DNA of 64,000 nt. It comes from a virus. The stretch spans positions 1-64,000 of the IMG/VR virus record IMGVR_UViG_3300044800_000040; one strand, given 5' to 3'. The translations under genes and the position numbers were made by a program. The notes below the pieces were generated by a model. The model did not search any database, had not been told where the DNA came from, and was given only the letters and a program-made list of their open reading frames with translations. Below, one piece after another: positions 46,751 through 54,168 of this stretch (the stretch's first letter is position 1; every line of letters begins with the position of its first letter).

Positions 46751-48523
46751 CTACTTGCCGCAGAGCGCCATGAGTTCGGCGCGGGCGCTGGAGCCCTTGA
46801 AGGTGTCCTCAAGGAACACGCCCTTCAGCGAGCTGTAGCCCATCACCGAGTGCTGCTTCTCAACGCCCCGGGCGGTCATGCACAAGTGCTTGGCCTCGAT
46901 GATGCAGGCGGCACCCTTGGGCTGGAGGTGCGTCATGAGCGCCTCGGTGACCTGCTCGGCAATGCGCTCCTGCACCTGGAGCCGGCGAGCGTAGACCTCG
47001 AGGATGCGGGCCAGCTTGCTGACTCCGATCACCTTGCCGTCGGGGATGTAGGCGATGGTGGCGTGCCCGAAGAACGGGATCATGTGGTGCTCGCAGTTGT
47101 GGACGACAATGCCGTTCGCCACGAAGTTCTGGTGCCCTGGCACTTCCATGCACCACACGTCTTCGGTGTAGTTGAGCTCCTCAACTCCGAGTACCTTGTG
47201 ATTCGGTACGCGCTGCTCCTTCCAACTGCGCTTGACGGACTCGGACCGCTTCTTGCACATTGCTTCCCGCTTGTCCGGGTCAGCCATCATCTTTGCCAGG
47301 CCGGCCCACTGCGCGGCATCGAACGCTTCCCGCTCCTGCGTCGTCATCCTCGCCCAACGCTCGGCCTCGCGTGCCCCACGCCCGTCCTCTTGCGCGTGCA
47401 AGCGGGAGTGAGCACTCGGGGACAGGATGGACAGATTGCTCGGGTCATTGTTCGCCGGGTTGCCGTCGAGATGGTGGACGTGCTCATGCTGGCGCAGCTC
47501 TCTGCCGAGCATGGCCGCCATGATCTTCCGGTGCTCCGCAACCAGCTTGCCGTCCTTGTACTGAATGTGGCTCCTGGGCTTGTCCGCGTGCATGATGATC
47601 CCACGGAGCAGGGCAACCACCGATTCGCCGGGAAGCAGGTCCGCCGCCGCCACCCACCCGCGCTTGTATGTCAAGAAGCGGTGGTTGGGGGTGCAGATGA
47701 CAGTATCCTTATCGGTGTACACCCGCACCAGCTTGGCGTCGCGCTGGGTGATCCTCGGGTTCTGGCAGCGCACGAGGTCGAACCGCTGGGTGTCCTCGTT
47801 CCAACTGTACACCCAGTCTCCGTCTGCAAGGCGACTGATGGGCACACGGCCCTTTGGGGTTTCGATGAAGGTGGAGCCTACAAGGCACGTGGAGTAGAAC
47901 TCCACGTCCTTGAGGTAGACCATGCCGCCGCTGGCCTTCTCGTTGAAGACCTTGAACAGCTCCTCCACGTCGGAGTGGTAGCCTTCGAAGAGCTTGCCGT
48001 ACGACTTGACCACCCTGGCCGGGGTCTCCAGCAAGCCCTCGCGGTTGGGGTCCTCGCCGATGTACTCGAGGATGCGGACGATGTTGTCCTCCGGCCCGGT
48101 CTCGCCCTTCATGGTCTCCCACCAGAACTCGACCCAGGTGTCCAGGGTGAACAGGCCGGCTTCGATCATGTAGTTGCGCTGCACCGGGGTGAAGTCAGAG
48201 TTGTTCGGCTGGGCGGAGCTGTGCTTCTTGTACGTCAGCGCCGCGAAGGGGAAGCCGAAGAACCGCTCCCTGGTCGCCCCGGTGTCACAGATGTCGTCGA
48301 CCACCAGGACCTCGGGGTCCGGCCCGGCGGGCAGGTCGGTGCGGATGGGCAGGTTCAGCAGGTTGGAGAGGATGATGGCCGGGTACAGGCCACCACGGGG
48401 CACGGGGTAGATGCTGCGCAGCATGCTGCCAGGGGGGAGGAACTGGCACTGCACGCGGATGTGCTTGGCAAGCTCACGGCAGAGCTGTTCCACAGTAGAG
48501 TGGTCGAGGACAACGCGGGGCAT
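46751..48523 (-). CDS. folE: Phosphoribosyltransferase-GTP cyclohydrolase I fusion with intein
   Basis: This 590-residue precursor starts after AAGGAG. Residues 1-140 are a purine phosphoribosyltransferase-like domain with 'PVPRGGLYPA' near 40 and the PRPP loop 'VLVVDDICDTGAT' near 72, ending 'TWVEFWWE'. Residues from 145 are GTP cyclohydrolase I: 'GEDPNREGLLETPARVVKSY' near 157, then the intein (213-476), then 'CEHHMIPFFGHATIAYIPDG' with the zinc Cys and His, and later 'EAKHLCMTARGV' with the second zinc Cys. FolE makes the first intermediate of preQ0 synthesis; the PRTase may salvage guanine. Confidence 0.92.
   Translation of the reverse strand: MPRVVLDHSTVEQLCRELAKHIRVQCQFLPPGSMLRSIYPVPRGGLYPAIILSNLLNLPIRTDLPAGPDPEVLVVDDICDTGATRERFFGFPFAALTYKKHSSAQPNNSDFTPVQRNYMIEAGLFTLDTWVEFWWETMKGETGPEDNIVRILEYIGEDPNREGLLETPARVVKSYGKLFEGYHSDVEELFKVFNEKASGGMVYLKDVEFYSTCLVGSTFIETPKGRVPISRLADGDWVYSWNEDTQRFDLVRCQNPRITQRDAKLVRVYTDKDTVICTPNHRFLTYKRGWVAAADLLPGESVVALLRGIIMHADKPRSHIQYKDGKLVAEHRKIMAAMLGRELRQHEHVHHLDGNPANNDPSNLSILSPSAHSRLHAQEDGRGAREAERWARMTTQEREAFDAAQWAGLAKMMADPDKREAMCKKRSESVKRSWKEQRVPNHKVLGVEELNYTEDVWCMEVPGHQNFVANGIVVHNCEHHMIPFFGHATIAYIPDGKVIGVSKLARILEVYARRLQVQERIAEQVTEALMTHLQPKGAACIIEAKHLCMTARGVEKQHSVMGYSSLKGVFLEDTFKGSSARAELMALCGK
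47096..47887 (-). mobile_element. Intein with in-frame HNH endonuclease in folE
   Basis: The 264-residue intein runs from Cys in 'CLVGSTFIETPKG' to 'GHQNFVANGIVVHN' before the FolE zinc Cys (+1). Block B is 'CTPNHRFLTYKRGWVAAADL'. The middle holds an HNH nuclease in the same frame: 'HEHVHHLDGNPANNDPSNL' then 'SPSAHSRLH', followed by basic helices. It interrupts FolE at the catalytic zinc site, so no activity is possible before splicing. Confidence 0.9.
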
Positions 48524-48525
48524 GT

Positions 48526-49311
48526 TTACTCCTTGGTGTGGTCGCCACAAACGACACGGCGTCCGCCCGGCAGGTTGGGGTCGTCAGGGCCACCGACGAG
48601 GATGGTGTGCTCCGCGGTTAGCGTATTGTGCGAGATGTGGGGCAGCGGGTCGCGTCTCCCAGCCTTGGCGAAGGCCTCGATGCGTTCGACGCAGGAGCCG
48701 CACTTTCCGCAAGAGGTGGGCTGGTCTTTGTAGCAGGTGCGGGTCAGCTCGTAGGGCACATTCAGCAGGGTGCCCATGATGGCGATGTCACCCTTGTCCA
48801 TGCCCAGGAAGGGAGCCAGGATCTCCACCCGGGAGCCGGTGCCCAGGAACAGGGCGGTGTCCATCGCCTTGATGAACTCGGGCCGGCAGTCCTCGTAGAT
48901 GGCGTGATCACCCGCATGGACACCCAGGGCGATGTACGGGGCGCCCTTGCTCCAGGCCAGGCCCGCCATGAACGAGCTGAAGATGATGTTGCGTGCGGGC
49001 ACGACGGTCGCGCTCATGCTGGCGTCGGTGTAGTGCCCCTCGGGGATGGCCGGGCCGTCGCCCATGAGCGCCGACTTGAAGCCGATGAAGGCATCGGTCA
49101 GGTCGATCAGAGTGCGCTGCAGGCCGTAGTGGACGCAGAGCTTGTCGGCGGCGGCGCTCTCGTACTGGTTGTGCTTGCTGCCGTAGATGAAAGAGATGGG
49201 GATGGGCTCGCAACCCTTGTCAATCAGATGGGCGAGCAGGGTGGCACTGTCCATGCCACCGCTGACGGCCACAACGACCTTGGTGCCTGGGACGAACTGC
49301 GGTGTGATCAT
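48526..49311 (-). CDS. queC: QueC, 7-cyano-7-deazaguanine synthase
   Basis: This 261-residue enzyme has the PP-loop 'VVAVSGGMDSATLLAHL' near residue 13 and a C-terminal zinc cluster (TCYKDQPTSCGKCGSCVERI) near 210. It turns 7-carboxy-7-deazaguanine, ATP and ammonia into preQ0. There is no N-terminal amidotransferase domain, which argues against the archaeosine-type G+ base. Its last codons (AAG GAG TAA) form the ribosome-binding site of folE. Confidence 0.92.
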   Translation of the reverse strand: MITPQFVPGTKVVVAVSGGMDSATLLAHLIDKGCEPIPISFIYGSKHNQYESAAADKLCVHYGLQRTLIDLTDAFIGFKSALMGDGPAIPEGHYTDASMSATVVPARNIIFSSFMAGLAWSKGAPYIALGVHAGDHAIYEDCRPEFIKAMDTALFLGTGSRVEILAPFLGMDKGDIAIMGTLLNVPYELTRTCYKDQPTSCGKCGSCVERIEAFAKAGRRDPLPHISHNTLTAEHTILVGGPDDPNLPGGRRVVCGDHTKE

Positions 49312-49628
49312 CTGTCCTCCATTGGTGTGTAGTGTCTGACAACTGGGCGGGTGTCCTTGATGTCCATGATATGCACGGTGCGACTGATCTCGACTGGGAT
49401 GCCGACGATGCGTGTAAGGGGTGGTGCCTCGGGTCCCCGGTTGACTTCGCAGTAGTTGAAAAGCTCCTGCATGTTCAGCTCGGTGAGGATGACGTGCTGC
49501 GCCTCGGGGGACAGCCAGACCTTGAGAGACTCGCCGGGGTCGTCGTCGATGTTGGTGCTGCGGAACTTGTCCCTGTGCCGGAGCACCATGTGTACCAGCT
49601 CCATCCCCAGGTTGAACTTGAGCGCCAT
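49308..49628 (-). CDS. Hypothetical 106-residue protein
   Basis: This protein (MALKFNLGMELVHMVLRHRD) has mixed helix and strand, including 'EAQHVILTELNMQELFNYCE' and 'PVEISRTVHIMDIKDTRP'. It is coupled to queC by ATGA. A terminator hairpin precedes its ribosome-binding site. No family is recognised. Confidence 0.6.
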   Translation of the reverse strand: MALKFNLGMELVHMVLRHRDKFRSTNIDDDPGESLKVWLSPEAQHVILTELNMQELFNYCEVNRGPEAPPLTRIVGIPVEISRTVHIMDIKDTRPVVRHYTPMEDR

Positions 49629-49643
49629 GCTTCCTCCTGCGGG

Positions 49644-49673
49644 TAAAAGGAAAGGGCCGAGTTGCCCCGGCCC
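49644..49673 (-). terminator. Terminator hairpin with an abutting TAAAAT box
   Basis: On the minus strand GGGCCG (49673-49668) pairs with CGGCCC (49659-49654), followed by TTTCCTTTT. Directly upstream is GCGTAAAAT, a variant of the recurrent -10 motif (49680-49675). It separates the basic protein gene from the 49628 gene. Confidence 0.7.
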
Positions 49674-49699
49674 TATTTTACGCATTGGCGTCTTGAAGC

Positions 49700-50350
49700 C
49701 TAGAACTTGAACATGCCCTTGTCGTTCTTGGTGAGGGTGAGCCCGCACTCCTTGTTGACCCGGTTGGGGATCTGGACGGCCACGGTCTTCTTCATGGCGT
49801 CGGCGTCGCGCTCCGGGAACTTCTTGGACAGGTGCTCCAGCACCATCTCGCGGTTGAAGCCCTTCTTGCCGTTGGCCTTGGCGAACTCGCGGATGGCGGC
49901 GATGATGCCGGGGCCCTTGGCGATCTTCTCACCCTTGGTCTTGGGGGCCTTGGGCAGCTTGCCGTCCTTGGGGGTGCGCGGCACCGGGAGCTGCTCCTCC
50001 TTGGCGGCGACCTTTTCCTGGGCCTTCTGGACGGCCTTCTGGTTGGGGCCGACGCCGAGGCGCTTCAGCACGTCCCAGGTGCTGATGGCGAGCTGGTCCT
50101 TGGGCATGATCTCGTCGGCGATGCCCTTCACGGCCTCGATCAGCTCGTCGCGGGTCAGCTCGAGGTCGATGGCCGGGTTCAGCTCGAGGATGGTGTTGAT
50201 GTCGGTGGCGGCATCGACCATCTCGTCCTTGGACGGCAGCTTGGACGCGGCTTCCTTGGGGGCGGTGGCCTTGGTGGGAGCCTTGGCAGCGGGCTTGGAG
50301 GTGGACTTGGCAGGGGCCTTGGACGCGGGGGTCGACTTCTTGGTGCTCAT
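49700..50350 (-). CDS. Basic histone-like DNA-binding protein
   Basis: This 216-residue protein has an Ala/Lys/Pro/Ser-rich N-terminal 40 residues like histone H1 tails (STKKSTPASKAPAKSTSKP), an acidic helical middle, a second basic linker, and a winged-helix-like C-terminal domain (REFAKANGKKGFNREMVLEH, then a 'GLTLTKNDKGMF' wing). It may compact or regulate DNA. It has its own promoter-like TATAAT 70 bases upstream. Confidence 0.6.
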   Translation of the reverse strand: MSTKKSTPASKAPAKSTSKPAAKAPTKATAPKEAASKLPSKDEMVDAATDINTILELNPAIDLELTRDELIEAVKGIADEIMPKDQLAISTWDVLKRLGVGPNQKAVQKAQEKVAAKEEQLPVPRTPKDGKLPKAPKTKGEKIAKGPGIIAAIREFAKANGKKGFNREMVLEHLSKKFPERDADAMKKTVAVQIPNRVNKECGLTLTKNDKGMFKF

Positions 50351-50419
50351 GTGATTCTCCCTTGATAGTTGTTTCGGCGGCTGCCGTGGATTGCCTGTGC
50401 GCCAACGCGCTCATGACAG

Positions 50420-50425
50420 ATTATA
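50420..50425 (-). promoter_or_regulatory. Promoter -10 box (GCGTATAAT) before the basic protein gene
   Basis: Minus-strand TATAAT in GTGCGTATAATCTG; CTTGTT lies 17 bases upstream as a fair -35. The expected start gives a leader of about 60 bases to the ATG at 50350. It lies between queE and the histone-like gene. Confidence 0.7.
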
Positions 50426-50468
50426 CGCACGGTGGCCTTCCTAACAAGCGTTTTTGCGCAAACTTTTT

Positions 50469-51239
50469 TCACAAAGTTTCGCCGGGATTATCCTCCACCA
50501 ATTCCAGCATCTTATGGATCTGGAAGTTGACGATCACGTCGAACAGCTCCGCCTCACGCAGCCAGTTCATGAAGGTGGGCATGCCGATCCCCACCGTGCC
50601 GGTGCCATGCATGACAGGGGAAAGGGCCACCCAGGGGGCATCGGCACCAGCGGCCGCAGCATTGTGGCGCACCTCGGTCAGATGGGCCAGGGCGAACTCG
50701 AAGTCGTTGAAGTCGCTGATCACGTATTTCAGGAAGGCGGGGCTCTGGCGTCCCCAGGTCAGCCAGATGGGGTCACTGGCCTCCGGCATGCGCGACCACA
50801 TGCCGGAGCTCGGCAGCTTGACGTCCACCACGTAGGACAGTTTCGGGTGCAGGATGGGCGGGGGCAGACTGCCGTTGGTCTCGCAGCTGATGGTGTGCCC
50901 ACGGGAGGTCAGGGCGAGCACCAACTGGATGAACGCCTGGGTCTGCATGAGGGGCTCACCCCCGGTGATGGTCACCTTGGGGCAGCCGATCTTGAGTACC
51001 TCATTCACGATGTAGCCGACGTTGACCTGCTGGCTGGCCTGCACCTCCCAGGTGGCTCCGCTGTCGCAATACCCGCAGCGCAGGTTGCAACCAGAGAAGC
51101 GCACGAAGGTACTGGGGCAGCCCTGGCCGACGGCGTTCACCTCGCCGTCGATGGAGTGGAAGACGGAGAACAGGTTCACCGGGGTGCGCAGCGGGTAGGG
51201 GGTCGCCAGCATGGCGCTCTGTTCGGGGGTGAGGATCAT
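50469..51239 (-). CDS. queE: QueE, 7-carboxy-7-deazaguanine synthase (radical SAM)
   Basis: This 256-residue enzyme has the radical SAM Cys motif 'FSGCNLRCGYCDS' near residue 38 (CxxxCxxC), a Gly-rich SAM loop 'VTITGGEPLMQ' near 80 and 'ETNGSLPPP' near 110. It converts 6-carboxytetrahydropterin to 7-carboxy-7-deazaguanine. AGGGAGG supports the ATG at 51239, which overlaps the queD stop (ATGA). Confidence 0.92.
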   Translation of the reverse strand: MILTPEQSAMLATPYPLRTPVNLFSVFHSIDGEVNAVGQGCPSTFVRFSGCNLRCGYCDSGATWEVQASQQVNVGYIVNEVLKIGCPKVTITGGEPLMQTQAFIQLVLALTSRGHTISCETNGSLPPPILHPKLSYVVDVKLPSSGMWSRMPEASDPIWLTWGRQSPAFLKYVISDFNDFEFALAHLTEVRHNAAAAGADAPWVALSPVMHGTGTVGIGMPTFMNWLREAELFDVIVNFQIHKMLELVEDNPGETL

Positions 51240-51727
51240 GCTTCCTCCCTGACCCACTCGGCGTAGCTGGTGGGGGTCTCGTAGACCCGCACACGCTGCA
51301 CGAACACGGGGGTGTCTGCCAGATCGTCCTCGAGGATGTCCTTGATCTGCATGGCCATGTTTTCCGCCGTGGGCATCATGTGCGAGGGGAAGAACTCGTG
51401 GCCGTTGAGTTCCTGGTGGTCGAGCTGCTCAAGGATGGGGGCGACCATGGACTTCATGTCGTTAAAGTCCATGACCATGCCGATGTACAGCTGGGCGTGG
51501 AAGTCTCCTGGCTTGCAGTGCATGTCGGCCATGTACTCACTGGGCAGCCGGGAGATGTACGGCTCATTCGGGGTGTGCTGCATCTGCACCTCGCGGAAGT
51601 CCCGGTCGCTCATGCCGAACGTGACCTCTAACTTGCCGTTGTGGCCGTGCAACTGGCAGCACTTGCCGATGTAGCCGGGCAGGTGGTGGGCGTAGCAGAA
51701 GTCAAAGCTCTTGGTGACGGTGATCAT
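51236..51727 (-). CDS. queD: QueD, 6-carboxytetrahydropterin synthase
   Basis: This 163-residue enzyme has zinc ligands in 'FCYAHHLPGY' near residue 13 and 'CQLHGHNGKL' near 27, with the catalytic Cys beside the HxH, then 'MVMDFNDMKSMV' near 80 and 'PTAENMA' near 113. It converts the FolE product to 6-carboxytetrahydropterin. AAGGAG precedes the ATG at 51727, and a terminator hairpin lies just upstream. Confidence 0.92.
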   Translation of the reverse strand: MITVTKSFDFCYAHHLPGYIGKCCQLHGHNGKLEVTFGMSDRDFREVQMQHTPNEPYISRLPSEYMADMHCKPGDFHAQLYIGMVMDFNDMKSMVAPILEQLDHQELNGHEFFPSHMMPTAENMAMQIKDILEDDLADTPVFVQRVRVYETPTSYAEWVREEA

Positions 51728-51740
51728 AGGCGCTCCTTCA

Positions 51741-51770
51741 AAAGGGAAGGGGGTGGCCGAAGCCACCCCC
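51741..51770 (-). terminator. Terminator hairpin before queD
   Basis: On the minus strand GGGGGTGGC (51770-51762) pairs with GCCACCCCC (51757-51749) around TTCG, followed by TTCCCTTTTG. The T-run merges with the queD ribosome-binding site. A UUCG tetraloop makes this hairpin very stable. Confidence 0.75.
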
Positions 51771-51780
51771 TGTTGATGGG

Positions 51781-52179
51781 CTACTGGTTGGAGTCGGCAG
51801 GTTCGGTGGTGGTGGGCGGCGTCCAGAGCTTCATGCGGCGGCTGTCGAAGTAGAACTCCTCGTAGTCGCCGTCCGGGTCCTGGGTCAGGCAGACGAGGTC
51901 ACGGAACTGCCGGTTGCCCCCGTCCTCCGTCTGCGTGTCCACCTCGGGGATGAGACGCATCACGATGCAGGGCTGGCCAGCGGCGGGCCACCGCTTGTTG
52001 ACGAGGTCGTCGGCCGCCCAGGTGATCAGGTCGCCGGGATTGAACTGGGGGCGCTGCTCGAGCATGATGGCAGCGGCGGTCTGGAGGCCACGCACGTTCA
52101 CGGGCTCCATCTCGATCTGATCTCCACCACCGAGAGCCTGTCTCATCATGAGCTCCATTTCACGCGGCATCTTCTTCAT
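51781..52179 (-). CDS. Hypothetical 132-residue protein
   Basis: This protein begins MKKMPREMELMMRQALGGGD and has 'RPQFNPGDLITWAADDLVNK' near residue 43 and 'GQPCIVMRLIPEV' near 70, a pattern of small beta-barrel phage proteins. The ATG at 52179 is chosen since it follows GGGAGAAG and lies 50 bases after a TATAAT box. Function is unknown. Confidence 0.6.
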   Translation of the reverse strand: MKKMPREMELMMRQALGGGDQIEMEPVNVRGLQTAAAIMLEQRPQFNPGDLITWAADDLVNKRWPAAGQPCIVMRLIPEVDTQTEDGGNRQFRDLVCLTQDPDGDYEEFYFDSRRMKLWTPPTTTEPADSNQ

Positions 52180-52228
52180 ACGCTTCTCCCTTGCTCGCCC
52201 TTCCGGGCGGTTGTGGTTGTGATGGGAG

Positions 52229-52234
52229 ATTATA
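52229..52234 (-). promoter_or_regulatory. Promoter -10 box (GCGTATAAT) before the 52179 gene
   Basis: Minus-strand TATAAT in GTGCGTATAATCTCC. No good -35 is seen at 16-18 bases. The leader to the ATG at 52179 would be about 40 bases. It lies between the MazG-like gene and the 52179 gene. Confidence 0.6.
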
Positions 52235-52245
52235 CGCACTGCGTG

Positions 52246-52596
52246 CTAGAATGCTTTCCCGTGCCGGTAGGGCCGCTCGCTGTTGTATGCCAGCTTCGCG
52301 ATGAGCGCAGGCGCGACTCGCCAACCGCGACCGGACGCCATGTCCATGATGCGGATGATGCAGTCGGCCAGTTCCTCCTCCACCTGGGTGAAGTCGGGGA
52401 TCTTGTCCGAGGACGGGTTGCCGGCACGCAGACCTTCCAGAGCTTCGGACAGCTCACTGTGCATGAGGGCAATGGCCTCGCCGTCGTTGCGCTCGTCACG
52501 CCACCAGCCCTTGTCCCTGGCGTTCACGAATACCTGTGTCTGGACGACCTCGAAGCCAGTGACGAATTTCTGCTCGATCGCTTCCTGTACGCTCAT
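52246..52596 (-). CDS. MazG-like nucleotide pyrophosphohydrolase
   Basis: This 116-residue protein has the all-alpha NTP pyrophosphohydrolase pattern: 'IALMHSELSEALEGLRAG' near residue 41 (ExxE) and 'EEELADCIIRIMDMA' near 72 (ExxD). Such enzymes hydrolyse dNTPs or related nucleotides; in phages they have been linked to alarmone or nucleotide control. AAGGAG precedes the ATG at 52596. Confidence 0.8.
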   Translation of the reverse strand: MSVQEAIEQKFVTGFEVVQTQVFVNARDKGWWRDERNDGEAIALMHSELSEALEGLRAGNPSSDKIPDFTQVEEELADCIIRIMDMASGRGWRVAPALIAKLAYNSERPYRHGKAF

Positions 52597-52598
52597 CT

Positions 52599-54164
52599 CT
52601 ACTCCTTGTTGTGTGCCCGAAAGCTGGTCAGGTAGGGTCTGCCAATCGCAAGGCATTGCAGCACGGACACCATGTCACGCACGTCAAAGTCGTCCTCGCG
52701 CTTGAGTAGCTCACTGATGTTCATGATGCCCTGGCTCTTCTGCTCGGGCGTCTGGTTCAAGGCAATCACATGGGTGGCGTGTGCCAGCTTGCGCTTGTCC
52801 TCCGACCCGGCATCCTCCACGTCGAGCCTGGCCTTGGAGTGCCCCCCGAGCTTGGCCTGGGTGGCAGTGACCACAAGGCAGTTGCGCTGCTGTGCCAGGG
52901 CACGCAGGGCCATCCACGTCTCGTTGACTTGGTGCCTAGCTTCCTTGCGCCCGTCGATGGGCATGAGGATGTCGGCGTAGTCGATCACAACCACGTCGGG
53001 GATGAAGCACTCCTTCTCCCAGATGTCGAGGTAGCTCTGGATCATCTTGACGCTGACCGTGTTGGCGGGCTTGCACTCCAGGCGCAGGGTGCGTGACCCG
53101 ACGCGCTTGTTGAACCCTTTGAGGGCGTGCTCCACCAGATCGGGGCTCATGGCGGGCACCTTGAACTCCTGCGCCCAGGCACGGCCCTGGAAGTCCTTGG
53201 GTGCGCTCTTGGCACATGCTGTGCAGGGGATGTGATCGGGAAAGTCCTTGGGGTCGAGGGTGAACCACTTCTTCGCTTTGGTACGGTACTCGGCGACCTC
53301 GTCCTTGTTCGCCGGGCACTCGTCCTTGCTGCACTCGCGGCTCTGGTTGTGCAGGCAGTCCAGCACAGGGCGCATGACTGTGCGGCCGCCGTGCTTGGCG
53401 CTGGACTCGGACAGGTAGGAGTACACACGCCCGAGCATCTGTTTCGTGCTCATGTCACCAACGGAGAAGAAGCCGACGTTGCAGCGGCTGACTGCCGCAC
53501 GCATGGCGAACTCCATCAACCACCAAGTCTTGCCCCGCTTCTCCGGACCGCAGATGGCCAGGAAGTTGTCACGCTCCATCGGGCCAAGCATCTGCCCCAG
53601 GGCACCGGGCATCTTGAAAAGGACCTGGCTCTCCTCCTCGGCGAACACCCGGGAGATGGCGGTGGGGTCGCGCAGGGGGTCGACCCAGGAAGCCGACGGG
53701 CGCATGACTGGCTTGTACGTGGCGAGCAGGGCCTCGGCCTCCAGGGAGTCACCCTGGGTGAGCAGCCCCTTCACGTCCTCGGCTAGCATCAGCAGGGAGC
53801 GCGACTTGAAGAACTCCTCGGCGCGCTTGGCGGCATAGGGTGCGTTGAAGCCGCCGCTCTGCTCGTACTGGTCAGATGCTGACTCGAGGAGTGCCCCCAC
53901 CAGCTCCTCATGCTCACCCAGGGAGCCGGCACGCTTGGCGGCCTCGTAGATGTCCTGCACATGGCGTCCAGGGGGCTTGCCGAACTCGCGCCAGAAGTCC
54001 AGGCACCAACCCGCCACGGTGCGGCAGTGCTCGGACTGGAGGTAGTCGTTGTCGAAGATGGGCTCGATGTCCCGGAGGAACTCGCCGCTGGTGATCATGC
54101 CGATGAGGATCAGCCGCTCAATGGAGCTCTCCTCGTCCAGCTTCTTGCGCGTGATCTTGGGCAC
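52599..54164 (-). CDS. DnaB-like replicative helicase
   Basis: This 521-residue ATPase has an N-terminal helical domain (EESSIERLILIGMITSGEF), Walker A 'ICGPEKRGKTWW' near residue 204, Walker B 'VVVIDYADILMP' near 390 and 'LVVTATQAKLGG' near 428. A Cys-rich insertion (DCLHNQSRECSKDECP, then CTACAKS; residues 268-318) may bind zinc and is not usual in DnaB. It should unwind the fork with the primase at 56213. Confidence 0.85.
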   Translation of the reverse strand: MPKITRKKLDEESSIERLILIGMITSGEFLRDIEPIFDNDYLQSEHCRTVAGWCLDFWREFGKPPGRHVQDIYEAAKRAGSLGEHEELVGALLESASDQYEQSGGFNAPYAAKRAEEFFKSRSLLMLAEDVKGLLTQGDSLEAEALLATYKPVMRPSASWVDPLRDPTAISRVFAEEESQVLFKMPGALGQMLGPMERDNFLAICGPEKRGKTWWLMEFAMRAAVSRCNVGFFSVGDMSTKQMLGRVYSYLSESSAKHGGRTVMRPVLDCLHNQSRECSKDECPANKDEVAEYRTKAKKWFTLDPKDFPDHIPCTACAKSAPKDFQGRAWAQEFKVPAMSPDLVEHALKGFNKRVGSRTLRLECKPANTVSVKMIQSYLDIWEKECFIPDVVVIDYADILMPIDGRKEARHQVNETWMALRALAQQRNCLVVTATQAKLGGHSKARLDVEDAGSEDKRKLAHATHVIALNQTPEQKSQGIMNISELLKREDDFDVRDMVSVLQCLAIGRPYLTSFRAHNKE

Positions 54165-54168
54165 TCGG

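Noticed and set aside
50366-50395. A fourth hammerhead ribozyme (GCCGAAAC on the minus strand)
   Set aside because: GAAAC is present, but no stem III, no GUC site and no CUGAUGA core follow.
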